NCBI GenBank assembly: GCA_030849465.1
Contig: JARVLF010000006.1
Coordinates: 1,364,001 to 1,428,000 of the forward strand
Direction of reading: 5' to 3'
DNA: 64,000 bases
DNA from: Moesziomyces globuligerus
Lineage: Eukaryota > Basidiomycota > Ustilaginomycetes > Ustilaginales > Ustilaginaceae
Both the position numbers and the translations under genes were made by a program. Positions within the stretch are counted from its first letter, which is position 1. Each line of letters starts with the position of its first letter. This document shows positions 18,818 to 29,723 of the stretch, piece after piece. The notes beneath the pieces are model-generated. The model saw only the letters and a list, made by a program, of their open reading frames with translations. It did no database searches and was not told where the DNA came from.

Positions 18818-21800
18818 CTAGAGGTAGAGCGAGGGGCTGAAGATGATGCTGCCTTCCCTCTCGAGCATGGCGAGGGTCTTTTCGAACTTGTCGGCAAGGC
18901 CTTCGTTTCCGATTGCCTTTGCGGCCTGAACGAGCTGTCTGATGAGCTCCTGGAGCCTACGGAAGCAGCGGATGATACTGCCCTCAAAGACGTCGGTGAG
19001 CTTGCAGATGTCTGCAAACTTGGCGCCGTTGCACCACTGCAGCACGAGGTCCATGAGTTCGACCTTGAAGCCGGCGACGTACTCCTCCTCGACGAGCTCG
19101 AGCTTGCTTTCGATCGAGACCTTGGCGATGCGGCGTGCGGTCTCCTGCATGACGCGGAGCGGCGCGGCGAGGTTCTCGGCCAACCGCGTCTGCGTGGTGC
19201 TCTTCTCGCCAAACACAAAGCACGAGAGCAGCGCCGCACACTGCGCCGGCTCGAGGTCGTTGAAGACGCCGTTGAAGATCATCTCGGTCAGCAGCAGTTC
19301 GTCGCCCGTCGAGATCTCGCACGCCACCCTGCCCTTCTTCTCCACCACGTCGTCCGCCGTCGTAAAGCCCAGCCGACGCAGCACACGCTTACGGCACTTG
19401 AGCTCGTCGAGCTGCAGCACCGAATGCGCCGCCGCAATCCGCTTGGCTACGCCCGCCACCACCTCTTGCGCCGCCTGCTTCTGCGCATACGCCGCATACA
19501 GCTTGGGCAGCTGCGCATCGCTCCGCAGCGGCGACGAGCCGAGCTTCTCGTCGAGGATCTTGATCTTCTCCACCAGATGCGCAAACGCCTCGTCGGCGAT
19601 CTTCATGTCCTTGATCGGATCCAGCAGCGGCACGCCCTTGGGGAAGCGCCGACGCACCTCGACCAGATTCTTGCGCACCGTCTCGCGCGGCTCGCTGGCG
19701 CGCAGATCCTTGGCCAGGAAGAGCCGGATGCCCGAGATCGCCTCGACGGTCGAGAGCAGCACGGGCACCACGAGCATCTCGCCCTTCTTGCCCTCGGGAC
19801 GCGGTGCGAAGCTCGCCGCCTCCTTGGCCTTCTTCTCGCCCGAGCCGGCGGCGCAGTGCAGCAGCACGTCCACCACGTACTGGCTCTGCGGCGGCGCGTT
19901 CGGATCGAACGCCGGCGCGCGCTTGCCCGGCGTGTGCGGCAGCCGCTTCTCGTACGAGACCACCGCGCCCCAGCCAAAGTCGAGGCCGTCGTGGCACACC
20001 TTGACCAAGCGGCCCGGCTGGAGGAAGGGGAGGACGTACGACGGATGCGTGACCACCGTCTGCACGTCCTTGCGCAGCGTCTCGAGCTGGTGCTTGACGT
20101 CGTAGTACTCGGCCACCTCGTCCTCGCGCTCCACGTGCACCGCATCGCGCTCCGCCTCGGCCGCATGCAGCTCCGCCTCGAGCGCAGGCACCGACGCCGC
20201 ATTCTGGAACTGGAAGAAGCAGCGCTCGAGCATGTACTCGGGCGAGATGCCCTCGACGCGCATGAGGTTGAGGATCATGTTGTAGCCCAGGTGGAACGCC
20301 GAGTTGAGCCGGTCCGCCTCGCCCTTGACCATGGTCTTGGCCGCGCTCGGCTCGAGCTTCTCGTCGAACATCATGATGACGATGCCGCGGTCGTCGAGGC
20401 CGCGTCGACCGGCGCGTCCGGACATCTGGATGAACTCGCCCGAGGTGAGGTTGCGGAACTCCTTGCCGTCCCACTTGTTGACGGCGGTGAAGACGACCGT
20501 CTTGGCGGGCATGTTGAGGCCGATCGAGAAGGTCTCGGTGGCAAAGAGCACCTTGATGAGGCCCTCCTGGAAGAGGATCTCGATCACCTCCTTGAGGATG
20601 GGCAGCAGGCCGCCGTGGTGGATGCCGATGCCGCGGCGGAGCAGCGGGAGGATGTGTTCGATCTGCGGCAGCCCGCGGTCCTCCTCGGAGAGTGCGTTGA
20701 TGGCGTTGGTGAAGACGGTCGAGACCATCTCCTTTTCGTCGTCCGTGTTGAATTCGAGCTTGCTCATCTGGAGCGCCAGCGCCTCGCACTCGCGCTTGGA
20801 AAAGGCAAAGACGATGACCGGATTGTAGTTCTTGACCATGATCATCTTGACGATCTTGTAGATGTCCGAGGGGCCCTTCTTTGCGCCTGCGCCGCCCTTC
20901 TTGACCTGGCCCTTGCGCTTGCCCGCGCCGGCGTTGGGGTCGGCGACGTCGTCGCCCTTGGAGTCGGCGAGCGCGCCCATGGCCTTCTGGAAGTTGTCTT
21001 CGCGGAAGGTGCCGCGCTCGTCGACGACGAGGTGGATGCCCTCTCCGCCCTGCGGGAAGAGGTAGTGCTGGAGCGGCGTGGGGCGGAAGTCGGTGTAGAC
21101 GACGTGGCAGGGCTGCGCATGCGTATGTGCGATCCACTCGGCGAACTGCATGGCGTTGGGGATGGTAGCCGAGAGGAAGACGTAGCGCACCTTGCGCGGG
21201 AGGAGGATGATGGTCTCCTCCCAGACGACGCCGCGCTCCTTGTCGCGCATGTAGTGGATCTCGTCAAAGACGACCCAGGCGACCTCGCGCATGATCTCGG
21301 AGCCGCGGTAGAGCATCGATCTGAGAATCTCGGTGGTCATGACGAGGCACGAGGCGGACGGGTTGATGGTCACGTCGCCGGTCATGAGGCCGACGTCGCC
21401 GAACTCGGCGGTGAGCTCGCGGAACTTCTGGTTGGAGAGCGCCTTGATGGGCGAGGTGTAGACGACGCGCTGGCCGTTCTTGAGACACTGGGCGATGGCG
21501 TATTCGGCGACGACGGTCTTGCCGGCCGAGGTGTGCGCCGAAACGAGCACCGACTCGTTGCGCTCGATGCACGAGACCGAGTTGCGCTGGAAGGGGTCGA
21601 GCGTGAACTTGTACTCCTTGGCGGGAGGATCGTTGGGCACGTGCTGGGAGAGGGGGATGTAGGGATAGTCGGGTGGCAGGGCGACCTGGTGGCGGACCGA
21701 GTGCGTGACGTGCATCTTCTTCTCGGCCGCGTTGGAGGCGGCTACATCGGCACTGGAGGCGCCGTCTGCGGTCGCAGCGACACCCGAGTCGGTCGAGTCG

Positions 21801-22195
21801 GACGGAGCCAGACCGCCTTGGATGGGGATGGCCTGCGTAGCCTGGTCGGTGAATTCATCGGTCACGACGGTGGGCACCGGTGCGGGAGCGGGCTTGGTAG
21901 GACTGTCGCGTCGTTGACGTTTGGACGGGCCGGGGGTGGAAGCGGAGTCGTCAGAAGCCTCAGCCTCCGCAGGCTGCTTGCCATTGCCCGAAGATGAAGC
22001 GGTGGGGTCTTCGGCAGCAGGAGTCGTCTTGGATGTAGAAGCAGTGGGCGTTGCCTTGGATGCGCCGGCGGCGGCGGCGGCGGCTGCCTTGGAGCGCTTG
22101 CGCTGCTTCTTGGAGGGGGACGAGCCGGACGAGGTGGCGGGGCTCGGCGCGGCGTCTGCCGGCGCGAGGAAGTCGAAGAGACCGTCTGGATCCAT
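18818..22195 (-). CDS. MTR4: Exosome/TRAMP RNA helicase Mtr4
   Basis: 1125 residues, intronless. A nuclear Ski2-like 3'-5' RNA helicase that feeds structured or polyadenylated RNA to the exosome. Residues 1-165 are a disordered Ala/Ser/Lys leader with basic nuclear-localisation-like patches. Helicase motifs: SAHTSAGKT (motif I, about 219-227), DEIHYMRD (motif II, about 311), SATIPN (motif III), [19 protein letters not shown] (motifs IV-V region) and [15 protein letters not shown] (motif VI). An arch/KOW insertion follows, then the conserved C-terminal helical bundle ending [12 protein letters not shown]. The start at 22195 ([10 protein letters not shown]) is chosen because the upstream in-frame extension lacks conservation. 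The motif II variant DEIH replaces the DEVH of yeast, a conservative change. Confident. Confidence 0.95.
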   Translation of the reverse strand: MDPDGLFDFLAPADAAPSPATSSGSSPSKKQRKRSKAAAAAAAGASKATPTASTSKTTPAAEDPTASSSGNGKQPAEAEASDDSASTPGPSKRQRRDSPTKPAPAPVPTVVTDEFTDQATQAIPIQGGLAPSDSTDSGVAATADGASSADVAASNAAEKKMHVTHSVRHQVALPPDYPYIPLSQHVPNDPPAKEYKFTLDPFQRNSVSCIERNESVLVSAHTSAGKTVVAEYAIAQCLKNGQRVVYTSPIKALSNQKFRELTAEFGDVGLMTGDVTINPSASCLVMTTEILRSMLYRGSEIMREVAWVVFDEIHYMRDKERGVVWEETIILLPRKVRYVFLSATIPNAMQFAEWIAHTHAQPCHVVYTDFRPTPLQHYLFPQGGEGIHLVVDERGTFREDNFQKAMGALADSKGDDVADPNAGAGKRKGQVKKGGAGAKKGPSDIYKIVKMIMVKNYNPVIVFAFSKRECEALALQMSKLEFNTDDEKEMVSTVFTNAINALSEEDRGLPQIEHILPLLRRGIGIHHGGLLPILKEVIEILFQEGLIKVLFATETFSIGLNMPAKTVVFTAVNKWDGKEFRNLTSGEFIQMSGRAGRRGLDDRGIVIMMFDEKLEPSAAKTMVKGEADRLNSAFHLGYNMILNLMRVEGISPEYMLERCFFQFQNAASVPALEAELHAAEAERDAVHVEREDEVAEYYDVKHQLETLRKDVQTVVTHPSYVLPFLQPGRLVKVCHDGLDFGWGAVVSYEKRLPHTPGKRAPAFDPNAPPQSQYVVDVLLHCAAGSGEKKAKEAASFAPRPEGKKGEMLVVPVLLSTVEAISGIRLFLAKDLRASEPRETVRKNLVEVRRRFPKGVPLLDPIKDMKIADEAFAHLVEKIKILDEKLGSSPLRSDAQLPKLYAAYAQKQAAQEVVAGVAKRIAAAHSVLQLDELKCRKRVLRRLGFTTADDVVEKKGRVACEISTGDELLLTEMIFNGVFNDLEPAQCAALLSCFVFGEKSTTQTRLAENLAAPLRVMQETARRIAKVSIESKLELVEEEYVAGFKVELMDLVLQWCNGAKFADICKLTDVFEGSIIRCFRRLQELIRQLVQAAKAIGNEGLADKFEKTLAMLEREGSIIFSPSLYL

Positions 22196-22574
22196 GATGG
22201 CCAGTGTGTCTATCGAGAGGGTATGGATGAAGGTGGAGAAGGATGAGCGTCGGCTGAGCACTTCTTCCGACTCGAGGATAAGGAGCAGCGTCACTCTCAG
22301 GGTCCTCGCACCGCCAACTGCAGCCGGGCAAAATTCCTTTTCTTTTTGCTGCGACCGAGCCACTCCACTCGAACGCTTTCGCTCGCGTCATGCTTACTAA
22401 GCTTCCAGGCGTCACTCTAACAGCTTGGCATCGTGATCGACTTTGGCCACGCAACACGAGCCAACTCACGGACCGCCGCTTCTCCACCTTGGCTACTGCG
22501 CATCGCTGCTCACCATCTCTTCCCCACCTTACTCCCTCTCTTCATCTGTTTGGTGGTCTTTGCTGTCCGATATC
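22196..22574. promoter_or_regulatory. Divergent promoter between MTR4 and UMP1
   Basis: 379 bp between the two start codons; both products serve RNA or protein quality control. No extra gene or repeat seen. Co-regulation is only an inference. Confidence 0.5.
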
Positions 22575-23219
22575 ATGAACACCGGCTCTGCATCCAAGTC
22601 TGCTCCCGAGCCGAGCTATGCGCTCGTGCCTCCGAGGTATGCTTCGCACACCTCGACCTCGTCCAACGCTTCGACTTGGCATCCGGTCTACGCGGGCGTT
22701 CACGACACGATGCGCCACGGCACCACCAACGTGCTGCACCAGGTGTCGACCGCCTCGCACCACCCCGTGCAGAACCGACTGGAGAACTGGGACGCGACGC
22801 GCGACAACCTCCAGCTCACCATGCTGCGCAACATCCACGGCCTCGGAGCGCCCGCTCGCATCCTCATGGAACGCAAGCTCGCCAGCTACGTAAGTCACCC
22901 TTCTCATCAGCGTCGTGGGAAAGGATTGTAGACTGATTGCTTCTGTTCGATGGCGGTGGGTTTTAGAATCCGGCATTTGATCCAACGAGGAGCTCCAACT
23001 CGATCTCCAAGGTGCATCTCGACATCCTCAGCGGAGACGACGAGCGCATCGAACCGCGCGACTTTCTGCCGTGTAAGTTTCGCCATCGCAGAGTTGGTTG
23101 GAGATGCGCTGGGGCATAGGCTGACTTGAGACTTGTGTTTGTCGCTCAATGATACAGCCGAGATCTCGTCCCAGATTCCCGACATGCACACCACCATGGA
23201 ACGTCGTCTTGGCCTCTGA
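22575..23219 (+). CDS. UMP1: Proteasome maturation factor Ump1
   Basis: Three exons (22575-22889, 22967-23072, 23158-23219) with GTAAGT donors and TAG/CAG acceptors; codon phases match and give 160 residues. Ump1/POMP chaperones assembly of 20S half-proteasomes and is degraded by the finished particle. Recognisable features: HPVQNRLENWDATRDNLQL, LRNIHGLGAPARILMERK, and near the end DILSGDDERIEPRDFLP. Length is close to the yeast protein (148). The N-terminal 45 residues are Ser/Thr-rich and unconserved, as in the family. Confident in both product and structure. Confidence 0.93.
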
Positions 23220-23715
23220 ACCCCTCGGCCCTTCAGATATCTTTGTACATTAGAAATGCGCTGCCGTGATGAGCGGCAATCAAGATCACTGCACGTAGCC
23301 TACGTCTGCTTCATCCGGCGTCAGGATTTCCAAGCGCTGATCGGGAGGAGGGCGGTGGAAAGAATGCCACATCGAAGCGAGGTGAGATACGGACTGGATA
23401 AGACCGCGGATACCAGGGCGACAGTGGTAGAGGACGCGTTTCCAGCTGGAGTCGATGCGTCAAGCTTACGGCGCTACGCCGACGTGAGGTTGATCTACGC
23501 ACCAGCTGCAGCCACCCCCAGCTTTTCCCCCCACCGTCTCGCCTCAAACTTAACTGCACAAGCTCAAGACCCGTATCCCGCGTCCGTCAACGTGCCATCC
23601 GCATCGTCTTCTCCGCATCCTCAACCCTCCCGCTCAACACAACACCAGCCGGAGAAACTTGACACTTCGCTCTGGATGCTCGTCTGGAACTTGAATGTGC
23701 GATTGCATCCGGTGG
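23220..23715. other. Convergent intergenic region
   Basis: 496 bp between the ends of UMP1 and the Zn-cluster factor. It serves as 3'UTRs and terminators for both. No gene or repeat recognised. Confidence 0.5.
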
Positions 23716-26700
23716 CTACTGAGGCATGGGCATGCTCGTCATGCCGCTCGGCGGTTGCTGGTAGCGCTTGGCCCAGTTCCACCTCTCCTGGCGGTAGCGC
23801 AGCGTCGACTCTTCGTTGCTCCGCGCGTGCGTGCTGCCCATCTTGGCCATGGCCTCGAGCAGCTCGAGAAACGCATCGCCCGTGTCCCAGAGGCCGCTCT
23901 CGATGTGTTCGTTGCTGAACTCGGGGAGCAGGTCGAACGTCGCCGGCGTCTTCCACGACGGATTCTCGTCGCGGTACGTGTCGAGCCACGAGGCGCCCGC
24001 CACGTGCGCCTCGGCCGCCATCGCATACGCATGCTGCGCAAACAAGCGCAGATGCCTCGGCCACCGCACCGCACGCAGCGACGCATCCATCGTCCGACCC
24101 ACCTCGTTGCCCGTCTTCTCCTTCTCCCCCTCGCCCGCCTTCCACTCGCACGCAGGCCCCTCGACCGGCTCCAACGCAGCATCGCGCGCCCGATGCAGGT
24201 CCAACAACCGCTTCGCCACCCCACCCGTCTCCCACAAGACCGCCATCGACGCCTTCATCGGGTGACGCGAAAACTGAGGCCGCGGCAACAACCGACGCCC
24301 CTGGAAATCCCTCCCCGCCGCGTCGTCCTCCGACTCGGACTCGGGCGGCCCGCCTCCTCCGGCGATCATCTCAAAGTTGGAGCGTGCCTCGCCCTTGGGC
24401 ATGAGCGTCGAGGCGATGCGTAGCGACTTGTCCGTCTTGGCCGTCGTTCGCTCGGGGAAGAGGAAGAAGAACGCCTGGATCGAGATGAAGAGCCGGTACA
24501 TCAGCAGCGCCACGATGCGCGAGTGCACAAACGCCGCCACGCGCAGCGGCATCTCGGGCTTCTCGTACGTCACCGAGCCGATGCGCTCGACCAACCAGTC
24601 GAGAGTCGTCTCCATCTCGGTGATCGCGTGCTGCAGGTCCGGCTCGGGCGAGTGGCCAGTGCAGATGTCCGCCAGCGGCGTGTGCAGCAGCCGCGTCAGG
24701 CGGCCGTAGGTGCGGAAGATGAGATCGCGCGTCTGCGTCAGGTAGCCGTTGGACGCCGGATGCACCTTGGGCGTCCAGTTGGAGCCGTGGTGGATGTAGT
24801 CGTCGGCGCCCGCGGGCTCGAGCTCCATGATGTACACGTCAAACTTGGGCACCTGCAGCTCGGCCGTCTGCACCCAGTAGGCGGCGGTGAAGATGAGCGA
24901 AACCTGGCGCCGGATCGCCTCGAGCTCGATGGGGTCCTTGATCATGCTGCGCGTGTCGGCGGCGCGGGGCAGAGGCGCACGCGCGTCGTCGGCGTTGGTG
25001 GCGCCCGTGATCTCGAGCGCCTTCTGGATCACCTCGCGTCCGTCCCAGGGCGTGTTCCAGCTTTCCGAATCGGGCTTGGCATCGAGCTGGTGCAGACGCC
25101 AGCAGTAGGCGAGACGGAAGAGCCACATCTTGCGCTGCACGAGGCCCTTGCTGCTCAGGCCGTCCTCGCCAGCGCCCATCTCGAGGAGCATGCCGGTGAT
25201 GATGAGGCGCGGGTCGACGTCGCCGCTGCGGATCTTTTGCAGCATGAGGTCGTTGGCGAGCGACCAGCTGCGTCTTGCAAAGGAGAGCATCTGCTTGCGG
25301 TCTTCGCCTTCGAGACGGCCGTAGTTGTTGGCGCAGCGCAGCACGATGTCGCCCGCCTGCAGATCGAGATCCTCGATGTTCATGCTGTCGGGCAGCAGCA
25401 GAGCTCGATGCGCGAGGAAGGCAAGGAGCGCCAGCAGGACGTGCGCGGGCGGGTCTGTGCCGCCCGAGCCGGGTGCCGAGCCGAAGAGATAGCGCGAGGG
25501 GAACATTTTCTCAAACGAGTCGAGCGCCTCGAACTGCGAGATGGCGAGCGCGACAAAGGGGCGGTCCTTTTCCGAGTAGTACGGCTTGAGGCGGTTGATG
25601 AGCATGGACTGATCGTGATAGCGGGTGTCGCAGTTGTCCACTTCGGCGGGGGAGAGCTTGGTGGCTGCGTTGAAGTAGTTGATGCTGCCATCCGATTGCG
25701 GCGACGCGGCGGCAGGTGCGCTGCCAGAGCCGTGAGAGTGTGAGGGCGAGGCGCCGTGACGGTTGACCTCGGTGGGGGAGGTGCCGGCCGAGTTTTGGGA
25801 GCGGAGCAAGCTCGAGACGCTGTTGGAACGCGGATGGCTGGCGCCGTCTGCGAGGGCGTCCCAGGCGCTGAGGGAGGCCTTGCTGATGTGGCTGTCGGCG
25901 CCGCGAAAGTACTCGAGGGCCTGGCGCTTGAGCGGACGCTCTTCGGTGCCCATGGGTCTCGAGGAGGGGCCCGGTACGAGCGGGGGAGAAAAGGGAGAGA
26001 GGGAGGTGTTGGACTCGGAATGGCGGCCAGCAAAGGTGTGGGAGCTGTACTCGGAGAGGGAGCTGCTCTCGTTGGATGCACGGTGGTAGAGCTCTGGACG
26101 ACCGTTGGACGCGACGGCCGGATAGGCACCGTTGACGTTGGAGGCCGAATTCATGCTGGAGGTGGGGACGTGGTGCTCGTAATGCGGCGCGCCATTCTCT
26201 GCGATGGCGGGAGCGGACATGTCGGACCAGGGAGCGCGCATGGCAGGCGAGGTGTTGGCGCTGGAGGCTGTCGACAAGGCGTCGAGGGAAGGGAAGGAGA
26301 AGGTAGGATCGTAGGTGGCGAGTGAGGATGCGGAAGTGATATGCTGTGACTCGTTGAGCGTGCGCTTCTGCGCTTCAATGTAGGCGGGGCCGGCGCTGGT
26401 GTGGCTGCGGGGAGCGCCTACGGAAGTAGCGGAGTCGGTGCCAAAGGCGGCGGCGAAGGCGGCCTTCTTGCCCTTGGGGCCGCGCGGCTTGCGGTTCCAG
26501 TCAAAGACGCAAAGCTCCTGAGCCTTTGCCTGGACGAGGGCCTCATCGATGGTGCCATGCTGGAGGGTGGCAGCATTGATGGGTAGCATGGCGGTCTTGA
26601 TGGTGGAGATGCATCCTGAGCAGGGATTCTGACCGTCACACTTGGACTTGCGCTTCCTGCAGGGTTCGCAAGCGGCCCAGATCTGGAGCGAAGGCAGTGA

Positions 26701-26865
26701 GGAAAAGGTCAGCGCTTGGATTCTGTGTGTGTGATTGTGTGTGTGAGAGAGAGAGGGAGAGAGAGGCCTGTCGATAGAACTCACCCTCTTGCGTTTGTTG
26801 CCCGAGGCATCGACGGATGAATCGGGCATGCCAGCTTCTAGGATGCTGCTCATGGCTGCGGGCAT
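23716..26865 (-). CDS. Zn2Cys6 fungal transcription factor with an extended zinc-cluster loop
   Basis: Exon 1 (26865-26785) and exon 2 (26682-23716) flank a 102-bp intron (GTGAGT...CTCCAG), giving about 1015 residues. The zinc cluster opens normally (CEPCRKRKSKCDGQNPCSGC, residues 32-51) but the sixth Cys comes only after 33 more residues (LCVFDW, C85) instead of the usual 6-8. A basic RKPRGPKGKK follows. Residues about 430-700 look like the fungal-specific transcription-factor middle domain (QFEALDSFEKMFPSRYLF; LLMYRLFISIQAFFF). Ser/Pro-rich stretches fill the rest. The intron has no stop and is a multiple of three, so its retention would keep the frame. Start choice: the ATG at 26865; another lies four codons on. 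Target genes unknown; no metabolic cluster lies adjacent. Confidence 0.85.
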   Translation of the reverse strand: MPAAMSSILEAGMPDSSVDASGNKRKRVSSIDRPLSPSLSHTHNHTHRIQALTFSSLPSLQIWAACEPCRKRKSKCDGQNPCSGCISTIKTAMLPINAATLQHGTIDEALVQAKAQELCVFDWNRKPRGPKGKKAAFAAAFGTDSATSVGAPRSHTSAGPAYIEAQKRTLNESQHITSASSLATYDPTFSFPSLDALSTASSANTSPAMRAPWSDMSAPAIAENGAPHYEHHVPTSSMNSASNVNGAYPAVASNGRPELYHRASNESSSLSEYSSHTFAGRHSESNTSLSPFSPPLVPGPSSRPMGTEERPLKRQALEYFRGADSHISKASLSAWDALADGASHPRSNSVSSLLRSQNSAGTSPTEVNRHGASPSHSHGSGSAPAAASPQSDGSINYFNAATKLSPAEVDNCDTRYHDQSMLINRLKPYYSEKDRPFVALAISQFEALDSFEKMFPSRYLFGSAPGSGGTDPPAHVLLALLAFLAHRALLLPDSMNIEDLDLQAGDIVLRCANNYGRLEGEDRKQMLSFARRSWSLANDLMLQKIRSGDVDPRLIITGMLLEMGAGEDGLSSKGLVQRKMWLFRLAYCWRLHQLDAKPDSESWNTPWDGREVIQKALEITGATNADDARAPLPRAADTRSMIKDPIELEAIRRQVSLIFTAAYWVQTAELQVPKFDVYIMELEPAGADDYIHHGSNWTPKVHPASNGYLTQTRDLIFRTYGRLTRLLHTPLADICTGHSPEPDLQHAITEMETTLDWLVERIGSVTYEKPEMPLRVAAFVHSRIVALLMYRLFISIQAFFFLFPERTTAKTDKSLRIASTLMPKGEARSNFEMIAGGGGPPESESEDDAAGRDFQGRRLLPRPQFSRHPMKASMAVLWETGGVAKRLLDLHRARDAALEPVEGPACEWKAGEGEKEKTGNEVGRTMDASLRAVRWPRHLRLFAQHAYAMAAEAHVAGASWLDTYRDENPSWKTPATFDLLPEFSNEHIESGLWDTGDAFLELLEAMAKMGSTHARSNEESTLRYRQERWNWAKRYQQPPSGMTSMPMPQ

Positions 26866-27560
26866 GTCAAGATGTTGTGCGATAGGTGGGATTTGGATGC
26901 GAGCACCAAAGCGCGGTGTGAGTCTGGCGCTATTGGAAAGCAAGGGGCGTTGCGGACCCTGTGGACAAGAGTCCGCGCCAGCCTACGGGTGTGGAAGATG
27001 GACGCAGTATGAGATGGCTGAGGCGCGAAGTGGTGGGGCGTCGTCGCGCGAGGCTAGCGACGATATATCGTGGGTTAGGATGGGAGGAGCGAGGTGGTGC
27101 AAGATGAGCGATGCAGTTGGTAGCTTGTTGGACAAGTTGATGCGATCCAGAGGCGTGTGGGCGAGGAATGCTGATGGAGTCAATCTAGATTAGAGAGAAT
27201 GCCGTGGGTAGCGGGAGAAGCGCGGAGAGCAAGGCGGAGCGGGATATGTTGGAGTGATTACGACGGGTAGAGGATGGTGGATGGCCAGGAGGATAAGCGA
27301 GCTAGAGGATAGGAAGGACAACGGAAGCCGGAGCCGCGAGCCGTGAGCTGAACAGATCGGATCGAAGGCGAGAAGGGTGCGATGGCGAGCAAGTCAAAGC
27401 GAGGCCGAGAGCCATCTAAGGTAAGGTTGGGTAGGGTAGCGCACAGAACGGCAGGAGCTGGTGGGCGTCGGCGCGCTGGAAATTCGGGCGGAGGGATCCT
27501 GCCAAAGGGCGGAATGGCGGAACGGCGGAATGAGCGGCAACAGTTGAGCAGAATCGAGCA

Positions 27561-27600
27561 GAGCAGCGCAGAGCAGCGCAGAGCAGCGCAGAGCAGCGCA
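27561..27600. repeat. 10-bp tandem repeat (4 copies)
   Basis: The unit gagcagcgca occurs four times exactly, with degenerate copies on both sides. Confidence 0.9.
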
Positions 27601-27675
27601 GAGAAGAGCGAGAGCGAGAGCAGGGGAGCTGAGCCAGGAACGGCACGGCAACCAGGCGCGGGTGGGAAGAAGGGG

Positions 27676-27740
27676 CAATGGGAAAGGGAAAGGGAAGGGG
27701 AAAGGGAATGGGGATGGGAATGGGGATGGGGAAGGGAACG
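27676..27740. repeat. Purine-rich low-complexity tract
   Basis: The + strand is almost entirely G and A (GGGAAA, then GGGGAT units). It lies about 800 bp upstream of the Zn-cluster factor start. Confidence 0.8.
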
Positions 27741-28473
27741 GAGAGAGAACGTTTCGACGGGGCGAATGGCGGGCGGGCGTGGGAGCGGCTGCGAGCTCTC
27801 ACGGCACGCTGCCAACGCGGCCAAGCGAAGAGAAGAAGCGCTTGATAAGATCGGCACCAGCGCTGTGGGCCATTCGGATGCCACACTGGCTGCAGCTGAT
27901 GCAGGGACGGGCCAACGCCCAAGCGCAGATGCCCATGACCTACAGAAACTCAGAGCAGATCGCCACGCCATGAGGAGCTCCAAAAAAAAAAGGTCGAATT
28001 TCGACTGGAATTTTCACACCTTTTCAGGGTCGTGGTCAGGGTCTTTGCCTTTCATCTTCCTTTTTTCCACAGCCGTCAGACGCTGCATTTCCTCCTTTTC
28101 ACAGTCGACGCGCGCGTGGCGTGGCGTTGCCCAACGTGGGATTCGAGAGTCCAAAGGCGCCCGTCGGGGAGCTGCAGCTGCGCGTCGAGCCTCGGCCGCC
28201 CTCCGAAAACTTGCGTGTGGGAGGAATCAAAGACTCGGCGAAGCCCCAGACGGGCGCAAGAGTGCCGCGGCGTCAGGCAGGCTGGCCCCCTGGGCTCGTT
28301 CGATGCGCGTTGAATGGATGCATGCATTGCAGCCCAAGCGTTCGCATGTGTCACTCGTACAAGTTAGCTTCGAGTCCATCACGGCTTCCACACATCGAAT
28401 CGGCCGTGGTTCGGGATCGCTGGCGATAGCGCTGATTGGCTCCGTAGCCACCCTCCTTCGGGTTGGCCGAGCC

Positions 28474-28521
28474 CAGTGCAGTCGCCAGTGCAGTCGCCAG
28501 TGCAGTCGCCAGTGCAGTCGC
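28474..28521. repeat. 12-bp tandem repeat (4 copies)
   Basis: The unit cagtgcagtcgc occurs four times in a row in the gap upstream of the Zn-cluster gene. Confidence 0.9.
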
Positions 28522-29723
28522 TGCTGTAGACGTGACGAGGATGCGGTCGAGCCTAGCTCAGTCCACTTTGCGTGCGCCGGAGCCGACTTGCGACTTGCAG
28601 CCTCGCTTGCGGTGCAACTTGCGGCGATTGTGCATTTGCTTTTTTCTTTGCCGCCTCATTGTCTGCGAGACGTTGTGCAGTTGGCGTCTGTCATCGGGCC
28701 TCTCGACAGCAACCTGACGTTGCATACGCCTCTGCACCTTGCAGGGCGTGACACCACGCATCGGCGTCCGTCCGGCCATTCTGTAGTTGGACGCTCGACC
28801 CATGACCTGAGCTCCCACAATTTTGCAACGCAGTACTCGACGCACTTTGGCACGGACTTCAGCTCTGTAGCCGAGCCACGCTCCAGCTTGGACGCGAGCT
28901 CGACGGCTTCTCTCCACACACACTCTCTCCACTCGCTCGCTTAGCCGATCCCGTGTTTCTCCATGCTTTTTTTTCTTTCACCTCAGTCGCGCCGCCTTGG
29001 CCACACAATCGAGCGCAGCAGCAGGAGATCGTCAAGCCCTTCCCCTCTCAAGCGCATCATAAGATTGCGCCCGACAATTGAGCCGCGGCTTTCGCTCCGA
29101 CCCCATCAGCATTCATGCGAAAGCTTGCCTTGGTCCATCCCTGCTTGGGCGAGCGATTCGGGTCCGATGGTTCCCAGTGGGAGCGATGGAGATATCAAAA
29201 AAAACCCTAGATTTAAATTTAAAATCCAAAGATTCGTCATGCAACAGCGGGAGGCCTCGTGCAGATGAGCGCACGACTCCACACCTCAAGCCGCGCCGCT
29301 CTCTCGACCCCCCAGCATGCCGCCCTGCGGCCCCAAACACCGCCAACTTACAGTACTTCGAGGTGCGCCAGAGTGTCACAGCTCTTGCTTTGCAAAGCCC
29401 AGCCTCGGTCCGCCGCTCCGCGCGCTCGGCTTGGCGCTTGCCGGCTCAACCAACGGCGTCAACGCCCTGACATGATCAACCGTCTCAATTCCCCAACCTC
29501 TACGCCACGGTCGCCTTTCGTCGCCAAACTCCAGTCACAACCGGCTATCTATCCCTCTTCACATGTGCTCCTCCGAGACCACGTGAGGTTTAGCTCGAGT
29601 TGACCGGATGAGAAGGCAGTCATGGTGGTCTGCGCATGATAGGAGCGGGGGATGAGTTCGCATTACTCCGCGGCGTGAGGGGCTCAATCCATGCGATGGC
29701 CTCTCTCCTCCAACAAAAGCTGC

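Larger units (their letters stand above)
26866..29723. other. Large repeat-rich intergenic region upstream of the Zn-cluster gene (2.9 kb)
   Basis: It lies between the transcription factor start (-) and the GPN1 stop (-), so it is mainly the factor's promoter and leader. It contains a 10-bp repeat (27561-27600), a purine-rich GGGAAA/GGGGAT tract (about 27676-27740) and a 12-bp repeat (28474-28521). Frames of up to 520 codons exist but have no family signature and run through the repeats. No gene supported. Confidence 0.6.

Noticed and set aside
18131..21997. Very long + strand open frame (about 1290 codons) opposite MTR4 and the nucleotidase tail
   Set aside because: It mirrors the codon positions of genuine genes; the translation is Arg/Leu/His-rich and lacks any domain, while the opposite strand encodes a full helicase. 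GC-rich codon bias keeps antisense frames open.
27382..28944. A 520-codon + strand frame in the gap upstream of the Zn-cluster gene
   Set aside because: It runs through the 10-bp and 12-bp tandem repeats and the purine tract, has no domain, and its composition simply reflects the local repeats.
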